Positions 11,208 through 19,460 of a stretch of 29,712 nucleotides of DNA are shown piece by piece. Both the position numbers and the translations under genes were made by a program. Location of the stretch: the NCBI GenBank assembly GCA_036258055.1, contig DATAEK010000137.1, positions 1-29,712 on the forward strand, given 5' to 3'. The notes below the pieces were generated by a model. It made no database searches. It worked only from the letters and a program-made list of their open reading frames with translations, and was not told the DNA's origin. How positions within the stretch are numbered: position 1 is the first letter of the stretch; each line of letters opens with the position of its first letter. Origin of the DNA: DATAEK01 sp036258055 (GTDB lineage: Bacteria > Acidobacteriota > Vicinamibacteria > Vicinamibacterales > 2-12-FULL-66-21).

Positions 11208-11822
11208 ATGCGTCGTTCCACACTCGCCGTGTGTCTAGCCGTGATCGGTCTGGGATCGCCTGTTCTGGCTCAGGGGCTGCAGTTTGGTGCCAAAGGAGGC
11301 GTGAATCTCTCCAAGCAATCGTTCGACCAGGACGTCAGCGACGTTTCGTTCAATCCCTTGGTCGGCCTCGCGGCAGGCGGCTTCGTCATCTGGCCGCTCG
11401 GCGGTCGCCTCGACGTCGAGGCTGAAGGACTCTACAGCGTCAAGGGCGTCTCCCTTGACCTGGGCGTGCTCAGCACCAAGACCAAAGTGGACTACGTGGA
11501 TGTCCCCGTGCTGGCGAGGTACCGAATCGCTGGATCGCCTACGACCAGACGAATCCACATCGTCGGCGGTCCGGTCTTCGGGTTTCGCGTGCGCGCACAG
11601 ACGATCTCTGACTTCGGGAATGGCTCATTCCATCGCGATGTCAAGGACGACGTGAAACCATTCGACTTCGGCGTGGCCGCGGGCGCGGACGTGGAATTCG
11701 GCCGCTTCATCGTCGATGGCCGCTACACGTTCGGTCTGACGAGCATCAACGAGGATCCTGACGAAGACGGCGTCAAGGTGACGAATCGTGCGTTCACGTT
11801 CCTGGGGGGCATCCGGTTCTAA
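11208..11822 (+). CDS. Small outer-membrane beta-barrel protein (porin-family-like)
   Basis: About 204 residues: a signal peptide ending near VLAQG, then repeated amphipathic strands (LQFGAKGGVNLSK, LDVEAEGLYSVKG, FGVAAGADVEFGRF) and the terminal Phe (FLGGIRF) that marks BamA-inserted barrels. It fits the 8-stranded 'outer membrane protein beta-barrel' group. The start is taken as the ATG at 11208, because GAGG sits 8 bases upstream; the GTG at 11199 overlaps that ribosome-binding site. It is divergent from the secreted protein/S9 peptidase unit with about 70 bases between starts. Function is unknown. Confidence 0.85.
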   Translation: MRRSTLAVCLAVIGLGSPVLAQGLQFGAKGGVNLSKQSFDQDVSDVSFNPLVGLAAGGFVIWPLGGRLDVEAEGLYSVKGVSLDLGVLSTKTKVDYVDVPVLARYRIAGSPTTRRIHIVGGPVFGFRVRAQTISDFGNGSFHRDVKDDVKPFDFGVAAGADVEFGRFIVDGRYTFGLTSINEDPDEDGVKVTNRAFTFLGGIRF

Positions 11823-11923
11823 CCCCGGGCCGCAGATGCCTCTGTCGCTGACTCTCGCCGACCCCCGGGCTGTAGCGAGCCAGACCAGCGGACAGCCGAC
11901 AGCGGACCGCGAAACCCGAACGG

Positions 11924-12481
11924 CTAGAAACGCACCCCCACGCGGGCCCCAACCCAGTACTGAAACGCCGGCGCCGAATCGGTGGCCGCCTTCAGGATCA
12001 GAAAACGTCCCTCTGGCCCAATCTCGATTCGACGTGCGATAGGGAACGCAATTCCACCACCGAAGAGGAAGCCGGGATCCGTGCTGCTGGTTTCGTTGAT
12101 GAGACCGAGCTCGGGGAAACCGGCCGTGCCTGTGTGATGGGCGATTGCGACACCGCCCAGGACGTACGGCTGGGCGTTCGCCGAACCGAATCGTTGAACC
12201 AGCGACGCTGCGAAGAGGGTCGTATGGCCGTTGGCCTCGAATCGGTCCGAGCGATCGTGCCCGAGGTTGTCGATCGACACCTCGAGGAAGCTGTTGCCGA
12301 ACAGGCGCCGGTCGATTCGCGCCCCGACCAGCGGGCCGGATCCGATCTGTCCTTCGTCGTCCCACGTCTTGCCGAGGCCGACGACGCCTGATGCCGTTGA
12401 CGAGAAATCCGTCTTTCCCTGAGCGAAGACGGGAGCGGCCAGAAGGAGGAGGGCGACAACCGCGGTCGATGAAGTCCGCAT
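11924..12481 (-). CDS. Outer-membrane beta-barrel protein
   Basis: A 185-residue barrel-type protein. The reading frame stays open far upstream (to 12904), but that part overlaps the aminotransferase gene and is a shadow. The ATG at 12481 opens a good signal peptide (TAVVALLLLAAPVFAQG) with AGAGGT 5 bases ahead. Strand-like segments follow (SFLEVSIDNLGHD, AQPYVLGGVAIAHH), ending WVGARVGVRF with the barrel C-terminal Phe. It converges on the other barrel gene at 11822. The two barrels differ in sequence, so this is not a recent duplication. Confidence 0.85.
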   Translation of the reverse strand: MRTSSTAVVALLLLAAPVFAQGKTDFSSTASGVVGLGKTWDDEGQIGSGPLVGARIDRRLFGNSFLEVSIDNLGHDRSDRFEANGHTTLFAASLVQRFGSANAQPYVLGGVAIAHHTGTAGFPELGLINETSSTDPGFLFGGGIAFPIARRIEIGPEGRFLILKAATDSAPAFQYWVGARVGVRF

Positions 12482-12554
12482 AAGTACCTCTGCCCCTGAA
12501 GGCGCAGAAGCCCTCGAAAACGGCTCACTCAACGGGCAGGATTGTTGGGGATCT

Positions 12555-13634
12555 CTACCAGGCGCGGGCGTCGAGCGCCGCTCCGAGGGCCGCGAGGCCG
12601 CCTCTGACGTTGTCCGTCTCGCTCCCGAACCCAAGCCTGACGTGCGCTGGTGCTTCGAAGAAGCGTCCGGGCACGACGGCCGTTTCGCGCTCGGCCAACA
12701 GGCGCTCGGCAAATGCGCTCGCATCGCTGACCCCACGGATCCGCGGAAAGACCACAGTGCCGTGCGTGTCGACCCATTCGAGCTCGGGACGGCTGCTAAG
12801 GAAGTCGCGCATGATCGGCCCGTTGGTCGCGAGAAGCGCGCTCGCCCGGCCAGCGAGGAGGGGGAGTTGTTCGAAGGCCAGTGTGGCCAGGCGCTCGGCC
12901 ACAATCGATCCCGTTCCGTCGATGACGTCGCGGGCGCGGCGGATGCGCTCGGCGACGAGGGGCGACGACAACGCCCAGCCGCTGCGCAGGCTTGCCAGGC
13001 CGTACGACTTCGTCAGGCTGCTCGTCGAGATGAAGCGATCGCCGAGGTGTGACGCGGGGCGGACCGAGGCACCCGACGCATCGAGATAGACCTCGTCGAC
13101 GAGCACGTACGCGCCGACCGACTCTGCGATCCGGCCGATCTCGGTCAACGCCGCCGCATCGGTCAGTGCCCCGGTCGGGTTGTGCGGGCTCGTGACGATG
13201 ATTAACCGCGTTTTCGGGGTCAGCGCTGCCCGGACCCGATCCGGGTCGACGGCGTACTGCTGATCGAATTCGCGATCGAACCGAATCGTGCGCGCACCGA
13301 GCAGGCGCGCCGCGCCGAGCAGCGGGTCATACCCCGGACGCTCCACCAGCGCGTCGTCGCCCGGCTGGAGGAGGGCCGCGCAGACCTGAAAGTTCGCACC
13401 CGAGGCGCCGGACGCCGTGGTCACCTGCACGGGATCGACGCCGTAGCGTCGCGCGATGCTGTCGATGAGCGGCTGGTAGCCGTTGTCGTTCCGCCCGTCG
13501 AACGCGATCGTCTCGCGCGCCCCCGCAAGATCCTCCAGGCGGCAACCCAGGATGTTGCTCAGCGCAAGGTCGAACCGCGCCGAGGGGCGAGTCTTGGCCC
13601 ACTGCATGTACGGAGCGTGAAACCGGAGCGACAT
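12555..13634 (-). CDS. Class I/II PLP-dependent aminotransferase
   Basis: A 359-residue fold-type I aminotransferase. Key residues are visible: the HNPTG segment (151-155) with Asn152, Asp180 and Tyr183 in VLVDEVYLD, and the PLP Schiff-base lysine Lys209 in SSLTKSYGLASLRSGW. An Arg near the C-terminus (HVRLGFG) should bind the substrate carboxylate. It is somewhat shorter than typical aspartate aminotransferases (about 390-400). The amino donor and acceptor cannot be told from the sequence. The gene is divergent from the APC permease, with about 60 bases between starts, so both may answer to amino-acid supply. Confidence 0.92.
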   Translation of the reverse strand: MSLRFHAPYMQWAKTRPSARFDLALSNILGCRLEDLAGARETIAFDGRNDNGYQPLIDSIARRYGVDPVQVTTASGASGANFQVCAALLQPGDDALVERPGYDPLLGAARLLGARTIRFDREFDQQYAVDPDRVRAALTPKTRLIIVTSPHNPTGALTDAAALTEIGRIAESVGAYVLVDEVYLDASGASVRPASHLGDRFISTSSLTKSYGLASLRSGWALSSPLVAERIRRARDVIDGTGSIVAERLATLAFEQLPLLAGRASALLATNGPIMRDFLSSRPELEWVDTHGTVVFPRIRGVSDASAFAERLLAERETAVVPGRFFEAPAHVRLGFGSETDNVRGGLAALGAALDARAW

Positions 13635-13679
13635 CGATCAATGGTAATCCACCAGCATCACCGGCGTGCGCAGAGCGCG

Positions 13680-13688
13680 TGATAGAGT
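13680..13688 (+). promoter_or_regulatory. Extended -10 element before the APC permease
   Basis: TGATAGAGT fits an extended -10 (TGn + TAGAGT). It ends 6 bases before the GTG at 13695, which puts the expected transcription start on the start codon itself. This supports a leaderless mRNA. Confidence 0.35.
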
Positions 13689-13694
13689 CCGCGC

Positions 13695-15014
13695 GTGAGC
13701 TTCCGGCGGGCGCTGGGTCCCTTCGACGCCACGATGGTTGTGATCGGCGGCATCGTCGGCTCGGGCATCTTCATCAATCCCTACATCGTCGCGCAGAGGC
13801 TGGACAGCAGCTGGCTCGTCCTGGCTGCGTGGGTCTCCGGCGGTGCGATCGCGCTGGCGGGCGCGTTTGCGTACGCCGAACTCGGCGCGCTCTTTCCGAA
13901 AGCCGGCGGCCAGTACGTTTACCTCCGCGACGGCTGGCATCCGCTCGCGGGCTTTCTGTATGGCTGGGCGCTGCTGATGATGATCGAGACCGGCGCCATC
14001 GCAGCCGTCGCCATTACATTTGCGACCTACGCGCTCCGATTGATCGGGCGGCCCGATATTCCGCCGGTTCTGATCGCGATTGCGGCGATCGTGCTGCTCT
14101 CGGTCGTGAACTACCTGGGAGTGAAACCGGGAAGCCGGGTGCTGAACGTGCTCGTGGTGCTCAAAGTCACCGCGCTGGCGGTGATCGTCGGTGCAGGACT
14201 CTTCACACCGGCGTTTCCCGGGTGGCTGTCGGCGGCGCGCGAAACGCCAGCGTCAGGGTTCTCGACGATCGCCGCGTTCGGCACCGCCCTGGTGCCGATC
14301 CTCTTTGCCTACGGCGGCTGGCAGAACGCCAACTACATCGCCGAGGAGATCGAGAACCCGCAGCGCAACCTGCCGTTCAGCCTCGTCGCGGGGACGATTG
14401 CCGTCGTGCTGATTTACGTGTCGGTGAATGCGGTGTACCTGCGCGCGCTCGGCCTCGACGGGCTGGCGGCGACGACGACGCCGGCGTCGAAAGCTGCGGA
14501 GATGATGTTCGGCACCCTCGGCGATCGCTTCGTGACGGCGGCGATTGCGGTTTCCACGTTCGGATTCCTCGACCTGGCGATCCTCGCGCCGACCCGCGTG
14601 TACTATGCGATGGCCGCCGACGGCGTCTTCCTGCCGGCGCTCGCGCGGCTGCACCCGCAATATCGCACGCCGTGGGTCGCGATTCTGATCCAGTCGGCGT
14701 GGTCGTGTATCCTCGCGCTGACCGGGCGCTACGAGCAGCTGCTCAACTACGTCGTCTTCGCGGATTGGATCTTCTTCGGCCTGACCGTGTCGACGCTCTT
14801 TGCGTTCAGGCGTAAGTACTCCCTCGACCAGCGCCCCCCTGGTGCGTTTCGTGCGCCGGGCTATCCAATCCTGCCGCTGGCGTTCTGTCTGATCGCGGCC
14901 GCGGTGGTGCTCAGCGTCGTCCGATCCGATCCGTTTGCCTCGGCGTGCGGCGCGCTGCTGCTCGCTCTGGGGATTCCGGTCTTCTACTGGTTCCTGAGCC
15001 GACGGACTGCCTGA
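13695..15014 (+). CDS. APC-family amino acid permease
   Basis: A 439-residue inner-membrane transporter with about 12 hydrophobic helices. The first helix carries the APC signature VVIGGIVGSGIFINP, where the GSGIF turn contacts the substrate backbone. The later segments AYAELGALFPKAGGQYVYL and FAYGGWQNANYIAEEIENPQRN are also family hallmarks, close to the LAT-like branch. The substrate is probably an amino acid or a related amine. The GTG start directly precedes the conserved N-terminus (MSFRRALGPFDA). It is divergent from an aminotransferase and convergent with pdxH. Confidence 0.92.
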   Translation: MSFRRALGPFDATMVVIGGIVGSGIFINPYIVAQRLDSSWLVLAAWVSGGAIALAGAFAYAELGALFPKAGGQYVYLRDGWHPLAGFLYGWALLMMIETGAIAAVAITFATYALRLIGRPDIPPVLIAIAAIVLLSVVNYLGVKPGSRVLNVLVVLKVTALAVIVGAGLFTPAFPGWLSAARETPASGFSTIAAFGTALVPILFAYGGWQNANYIAEEIENPQRNLPFSLVAGTIAVVLIYVSVNAVYLRALGLDGLAATTTPASKAAEMMFGTLGDRFVTAAIAVSTFGFLDLAILAPTRVYYAMAADGVFLPALARLHPQYRTPWVAILIQSAWSCILALTGRYEQLLNYVVFADWIFFGLTVSTLFAFRRKYSLDQRPPGAFRAPGYPILPLAFCLIAAAVVLSVVRSDPFASACGALLLALGIPVFYWFLSRRTA

Positions 15015-15045
15015 CCCTACCCGCAGACTGCACCTTGAGTGTGTC

Positions 15046-15127
15046 AACTTCCAAGTTCCAACTTCCAACTCCCAATCGAGCCTGCGCCCGGTTTGCAGGA
15101 TTTCTTGGGAGTTGGGCGTTGGCGTTT
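15046..15127. repeat. Heptamer repeat arranged as an inverted repeat; possible two-way terminator
   Basis: Four tandem 7-mers of the AACTTCC type (15046-15073) face degenerate copies in the opposite sense (GGGAGTT, GGGCGTT, from 15107). A perfect 11-base pair CCAACTCCCAA (15065-15075) / TTGGGAGTTGG (15105-15115) can form a hairpin, with a nested CCTGC/GCAGG at 15081-15099. It lies between the convergent APC permease and pdxH genes, where a bidirectional terminator would be useful. Confidence 0.6.
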
Positions 15128-15167
15128 GGGCGTGACGCTTACGAACGCAAATGAGTTCTGGTTGTAA

Positions 15168-15746
15168 TCAGGGATACAAGCGCTCGATCGCCCACGCTCC
15201 ACCGTCGCGCGTGTAGACGAGGCGATCGTGCAGGCGGTCGGGACGGCCGAACCAGAACTCGATCCGTTCCGGAACCAGCCGGAACCCGCCCCAGAACGGC
15301 GGTCGCGGCACCGTCTGTCCCTCGTAGCGGCGTTCGGTCTCGCGGTATTGCTCCTCGAGCACCTCGCGACTGGACAGCGGGGCGCTCTGCGCGGATGCCC
15401 ACGCACCAAGCTGACTGCCGCGGGGGCGCCCTTCGAAGTAGGTGTCGGATTCCTCGGGGCTGACCCGCACGACGGAGCCTTCGATGCGGATCTGCTCTTC
15501 GAGCGTCGGCCAGTGAATGCAGATCGCGGCGCGCGGGTTCGCGTCGAGCTCCCGGGATTTGCGGCTGTTGTAGTTCGTGTAGAACACGAACCCGCGCTCG
15601 TCGGCGCCGCGAAGCAGGACCATTCGTACCGAGGGTTGACCGCGGCCGTCCACGGTCGCGAGCGACACTGGAGCCGTGTCCACCTGACGCTTCTCGGCGC
15701 GCTCGATGGCGCTCAGGAATTCAGTGATGGGGTTGGCGCTGGACAT
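15168..15746 (-). CDS. pdxH: Pyridoxamine 5'-phosphate oxidase
   Basis: A 192-residue FMN enzyme that oxidises pyridoxine/pyridoxamine 5'-phosphate to pyridoxal 5'-phosphate. Family signatures are clear: SVRMVLLRGADERGFVFYTN for FMN binding, RPRGSQLGAWAS in the middle, and PPFWGGFRLVPERIEFW with RLHDRL at the C-terminus. It is slightly shorter than the 218-residue E. coli enzyme at the N-terminus, which is normal. GAGG lies 5 bases before the ATG. It follows the MarR gene by 23 bases and probably belongs to the same operon. Confidence 0.95.
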   Translation of the reverse strand: MSSANPITEFLSAIERAEKRQVDTAPVSLATVDGRGQPSVRMVLLRGADERGFVFYTNYNSRKSRELDANPRAAICIHWPTLEEQIRIEGSVVRVSPEESDTYFEGRPRGSQLGAWASAQSAPLSSREVLEEQYRETERRYEGQTVPRPPFWGGFRLVPERIEFWFGRPDRLHDRLVYTRDGGAWAIERLYP

Positions 15747-15769
15747 CTGGGCCTCATCCGAAGGACGGG

Positions 15770-16180
15770 TCAGTCAAGAGCGGCCTCGACGGTTTCGAGC
15801 ACGCGCAGACACGCGCGCAGGTCCGCCGCAGACACGCGCTGCAGGATTCGCGCCTCGAACCGCTCGAGATGAGCGGTGACGCGCTCGGCGAGCCGCCGCC
15901 CTTCGGCGGTCAGGCTGATGACGAACGTGCGGCGGTCTCTCGCATCGGTCTTCCGCACGATCAGTTTGCGCGCTTCGAGCCGGTCGAGAATGCTCGTCAG
16001 CGTCGATCGCCTGTGGGCGAAGGCGCGGTGCACGTCGGCAACCGTCGCATCACCCGCCTCGTCCAGGTAGGCGAGGATGTGCGCCTCGCCTTGATTGACG
16101 ACGTGGCGGTCGAGACGCTGGATGTGGAGGCCGATGCGATGGGTCGCGCGGTGAATGTGCGGGATGAATCGTAACGCCAT
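15770..16180 (-). CDS. MarR-family transcriptional regulator
   Basis: A 136-residue winged-helix regulator. The helix-turn-helix is in ATVADVHRAFAHRRSTLTSILDRLEARKLI and the wing in RKTDARDRRTFVISLTAEGRRL, both typical of MarR. An ATG at 16180 is chosen over upstream codons because it opens MALRFIPHIHRATHRIG, with GGAGAG just ahead. It starts 13 bases after the unknown gene's stop and lies 23 bases before pdxH, so all three are likely one operon. It may repress this operon through the palindrome at 16615-16626. The ligand is unknown. Confidence 0.92.
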   Translation of the reverse strand: MALRFIPHIHRATHRIGLHIQRLDRHVVNQGEAHILAYLDEAGDATVADVHRAFAHRRSTLTSILDRLEARKLIVRKTDARDRRTFVISLTAEGRRLAERVTAHLERFEARILQRVSAADLRACLRVLETVEAALD

Positions 16181-16193
16181 GCTCTCCGGCCGA

Positions 16194-16589
16194 TTATAGC
16201 GTTGCGTCAAAGGGCCAACGGTCCGGTGGCACCCATCCGCGGCGCGCGGCCTCGCCGTCGAGCGTCGCATCGGCGTAGAAGCGCCTCACGTACCGGGGGT
16301 CCGCGAGTGCCGGCACACGCGCGAGCAGGTCGGCGGCCGACGTCACGTCCGGATGGCGCTGGCGTTCGACGACGATCAGATCCAGCCACGCGCGCGTGAG
16401 CGTGTAGTGGAACTTCTCGGGATGGCCCTTCGCGAGCGCGACGGCCTTCAGTCCACGTACCAGCGCCTCGAGCGCGGGGCCAGCGCCGTCCCGCTCCAGA
16501 TACGCCCACGCCACGCGCACGTGATCCGCGTGACGGAATTCATCCAGTTCGATCCGTTCGAAGCGAGCGAGCAGTTCGGTGTCGGTCAT
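16194..16589 (-). CDS. Hypothetical protein, first gene of the MarR-pdxH operon
   Basis: About 131 residues, soluble and mostly helical, with a segment FRHADHVRVAWAYLERDG near the N-terminus and HPEKFHYTLTRAWLDLIV in the middle. Conserved-looking His and Asp residues could bind a metal, but I do not recognise a named domain. The ATG at 16589 is preferred to 16610, because the likely -10 (TAATAT, 16616-16611 on this strand) puts the transcription start near 16604. It is the first gene of the likely operon. Confidence 0.78.
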   Translation of the reverse strand: MTDTELLARFERIELDEFRHADHVRVAWAYLERDGAGPALEALVRGLKAVALAKGHPEKFHYTLTRAWLDLIVVERQRHPDVTSAADLLARVPALADPRYVRRFYADATLDGEAARRGWVPPDRWPFDATL

Positions 16590-16610
16590 GGTCAGACTCA
16601 ACGAAAACAT

Positions 16611-16626
16611 ATATTACGATATCGTA
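16611..16626 (-). promoter_or_regulatory. Palindromic operator candidate with -10 element for the MarR operon
   Basis: TACGATATCGTA (16615-16626) is a perfect 12-base palindrome in a sharply AT-rich island within GC-rich DNA. On the minus strand it overlaps a -10-like TAATAT (16616-16611), with the operon's first ATG 21 bases further on. The size and position fit a MarR dimer site that blocks RNA polymerase. No second copy was seen elsewhere in the window. Confidence 0.5.
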
Positions 16627-16632
16627 TCAAAT

Positions 16633-16864
16633 GGGTGCCTGGGTGCCTACGGTGCCTAGGGTGCCAAGGGTGCCTAAGGTGCCAGAGTGCCAGGGTGCTA
16701 GAGTGCCAGAGTGCGAGGGTGCCAACGTGCGGGTGCCAAGGGTGCGAGGGTGCCAGCGTGCGGGTGCCAATGATGGAGGGGCCAGCGCTCGGCACCTTGG
16801 CACCTTCGCACCCCTAGAACCTTTGGCACCCTCGCACCTTTGGCACTCAGGCACCTTTGGCACC
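16633..16864. repeat. GTGCC-type 8-9 bp tandem repeats, forward arm and inverted arm
   Basis: About 17 degenerate units spaced mostly 8-9 bases apart, centred on GTGCC, run from 16633 to 16770. Inverted units centred on GGCAC then run from 16791 to 16864. The two arms can pair into a long imperfect hairpin. This fills much of the 395-base gap between the unknown gene (start 16589) and the second ADOP permease (17007). No ORF here looks real. Confidence 0.85.
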
Positions 16865-16871
16865 GACAAGC

Positions 16872-16897
16872 GTCCCCCGTCCCCCGTCCCCCGTCCC
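16872..16897. repeat. GTCCCCC heptamer array
   Basis: Three perfect GTCCCCC copies plus a shortened fourth (GTCCCA) directly follow the GTGCC arrays. The remaining sequence up to the permease start at 17007 shows no clear gene or terminator. Confidence 0.8.
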
Positions 16898-17006
16898 ACG
16901 CGCGCGACTGGCAGTCGCGGGCGTGCATACGGCGCTCGGCTCTGACTGGCTCCTGACGCGTAAAACGAGCGGTTCTCCATGGCACAATCCTTGACTTCAC
17001 TCGGAC

Positions 17007-19391
17007 ATGGCCGTGCTTCTTCAAGACCTCCGCTACGGCGTTCGGGTCTGCGTGCGGCAGCCGGTCTTCGCGCTGACGGCCATCCTGGCGCTCGCGCTCG
17101 GGATTGGGGCCAACACAGCCGTGTTCAGCGTGGTCTACGCGGTCCTGCTCCGACCGTTGCCGTATCCCGAGCCATCAGCGCTGATCTACGTCCACGACAC
17201 GTATCCGGCCGTCACGCTCGCCTCGGTCTCCGAGGCGAAGTATCTGGCGCTGCGCGACCGCAACAGCTCATTGCTTGCGCTCGGCGCAGTCGGACCCGCG
17301 AACATCACGCTCACGGGGCGGGGCGAACCCGAGCAGATCACCGGCGCGGCAGTGTCCGCCGACTTCTTTCGAGCGCTCCAGGTCCCGGCGGCCATCGGAC
17401 GGTGGTTCACGGCTGACGAGGATCGTCCCAACAGCACGCCCGTGATTGTCCTCGGGTACGGCCTGTGGCAGCGCCGGTTCGGATCCGATCCCGGTGTTGT
17501 CGGCAGCGTCGTCACGATCGACGGACGGGCGCGGACGATCGTCGGCGTGATGCCCGAGGCGTTCAGCTATCCGGGTCAGTCACAGGCGTGGGTGCCGCTG
17601 GCGATCGCGCCAAACGTGGCCCCGGCCGGGAACTATCTGCGGCTCGTCGGGCGCATGCGTCCAGGGATGACCGTCGATGGCGTGCAGCGCGATCTCACTC
17701 AGGTCTCGAACGGGTTCAACGCGGAGAACAAGCAGACGCGTGACGTCAAGGTCTGGCCGCTCCACGAGTATCTGGTCACAACGAACCGGCGCGCGCTGCT
17801 GGTGCTGCAGGGCGCCGTCGCCTTCGTCCTGCTCGTCGCGTGCGCCAACGTGGCGAATCTGCTGCTGGCGCGAAGCGTCGGGCGGCATCGAGAGCTCGCC
17901 GTGCGGATGGCCGTCGGCGCGGGCCGCGGCCGGATCGTCCGCCAGCTTCTGACCGAGAGCGTCCTGCTGGCGCTGACCGGCGGGATTGTCGGCGTGTTGC
18001 TGGCGAGCTGGCTGGTGCGGCTGTTCCTGGCCGTGGCTCCGACGAACTTTCCACGGGCGCAGTCCATTTCGATTGACCTGCGAGTGCTGACGTTCACGCT
18101 GGTGCTCGCGACGCTCACCGGCCTCGTCTTCGGAGTGGCGCCGGCGCGGCGCGGCCTGCGCAGCGATCCGAGCGATACGCTGCGCGACATGGGCGCGCGC
18201 AACACCACGAGCGGCCGCGCTCGCGGCGCCAGCCGAATCCTGGTGGTCGCGGAGGTTGCCCTGGCGCTGATCCTGGTCGTCGGCGCCGGGCTGATGGTGA
18301 AAAGTCTGTTGAAACTGCAGCAGGAGAGCTGCGGCTTTCAGCCGTCAGGCCTGCTGACATTCGAGGTGCGGTTGCCGTCACCGCGTTACCCTGACGGGGC
18401 GGCCGGCCCGTTCTTTCAGCGGCTTCTGGAGGAGTTGCGTGCCGTCCCTGGCGTGCAGGCGGCGGGCGCGATCAATTTCCTGCCGCTCGCCAACTTCGGG
18501 TTCAACGGCGGCTTCGCAATCGACGGTCGGCCGCCGTTTCCGCCGGATCGCGCGCCCGTTGCCGAGGTCCGCATGATCACGCCGGGATACTTTTCCGCGA
18601 TGGCCATACCTATCACGCGGGGCCGCACGTTTACTGACGCGGACACCTCGTCGGGACGTCCGGTCGTGATCATCAACCAGTCGATGGCGAGCAAGTACTG
18701 GCCGAACGGCAATCCGGTTGGCGAGCACCTGCGGTTTGAAGGCACGCCCTCGCGCGAGATCGTTGGCGTGGTAGGCGATGTGCGGTCGGCGAGCATCGGC
18801 ACGCCGCCAGTCCCTGAGACGTATGTGCCGCACGCGCAGTCGCCAACCGCCGCGATGGGGGTGGTCGTCCGGCTGGCTGGTGTCGACTCCGCCGCAATCC
18901 TGCCGTCGATCCGCGAGCGGATCGCCCGGATGGATCCGAACCTTCCTCTGGTGCGCGTTCGCATGATGAACACGATCGTCGAGTCCTCGAGCGGATCGAC
19001 GCGCATGTCGTCGATTCTCACGACGGTCTTTGCGCTGCTCGCCGCACTCCTCGCGAGCGTCGGTATCTACAGCTTGATCGCCTACTCGGTCGCACAACGC
19101 ACACGCGAGCTCGGCATTCGCGTCGCGCTCGGCGCCGACCGGGGCGCCGTGGTCCGGCTCATCGTGGGTGAAGGTCTCGGTCTGGCCGCAATCGGTATCG
19201 TCCTCGGCCTGGTGGGCGCCATGCTGCTCACCCGGACGCTGGCAACGCTCTTGTACGAAGTCAGCCCGACGGATCCCGGCGTGCTCGCGCTGACGTGCGT
19301 CGGGGTGCTCGTCGTCGCCGCCCTTGCCTCGCTCATCCCCGCGGCCCGGGCGCTGCGCATCGATCCGATGTCGGCGCTCAGAGTGGAGTAG
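17007..19391 (+). CDS. ADOP-type ABC transporter permease (MacB/FtsX-like), copy 2
   Basis: A 794-residue permease with the same layout as the protein at 5855-8275. It has an N-terminal helix (LTAILALALGIGANTAVFSVV), a periplasmic MacB-like core, a first FtsX domain (AFVLLVACANVANLLLARSVG with RHRELAVRMAVGAG), a second periplasmic core, and a C-terminal FtsX domain (AQRTRELGIRVALGAD). The two copies differ widely, so they are not a recent duplication. There is no ATPase gene beside it. The cupin starts 70 bases downstream. The transported molecule is unknown. Confidence 0.94.
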   Translation: MAVLLQDLRYGVRVCVRQPVFALTAILALALGIGANTAVFSVVYAVLLRPLPYPEPSALIYVHDTYPAVTLASVSEAKYLALRDRNSSLLALGAVGPANITLTGRGEPEQITGAAVSADFFRALQVPAAIGRWFTADEDRPNSTPVIVLGYGLWQRRFGSDPGVVGSVVTIDGRARTIVGVMPEAFSYPGQSQAWVPLAIAPNVAPAGNYLRLVGRMRPGMTVDGVQRDLTQVSNGFNAENKQTRDVKVWPLHEYLVTTNRRALLVLQGAVAFVLLVACANVANLLLARSVGRHRELAVRMAVGAGRGRIVRQLLTESVLLALTGGIVGVLLASWLVRLFLAVAPTNFPRAQSISIDLRVLTFTLVLATLTGLVFGVAPARRGLRSDPSDTLRDMGARNTTSGRARGASRILVVAEVALALILVVGAGLMVKSLLKLQQESCGFQPSGLLTFEVRLPSPRYPDGAAGPFFQRLLEELRAVPGVQAAGAINFLPLANFGFNGGFAIDGRPPFPPDRAPVAEVRMITPGYFSAMAIPITRGRTFTDADTSSGRPVVIINQSMASKYWPNGNPVGEHLRFEGTPSREIVGVVGDVRSASIGTPPVPETYVPHAQSPTAAMGVVVRLAGVDSAAILPSIRERIARMDPNLPLVRVRMMNTIVESSSGSTRMSSILTTVFALLAALLASVGIYSLIAYSVAQRTRELGIRVALGADRGAVVRLIVGEGLGLAAIGIVLGLVGAMLLTRTLATLLYEVSPTDPGVLALTCVGVLVVAALASLIPAARALRIDPMSALRVE

Positions 19392-19460
19392 CCGTCTTCC
19401 CTTTTCGGATCGACATCTTTTCGGATAGGCTGTCGGCGGTCGCGCGCGGCGCGATCGCTG

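Noticed and set aside
16193..16198. TATAAT box before the MarR gene as an independent promoter
   Set aside because: It includes the stop codon of the upstream gene and has no -35 at proper spacing. It is mentioned in the leaderless observation but is not counted as a separate promoter feature.
16633..16864. Possible CRISPR array
   Set aside because: Units are 8-9 bases with no unique spacers and no cas genes nearby.
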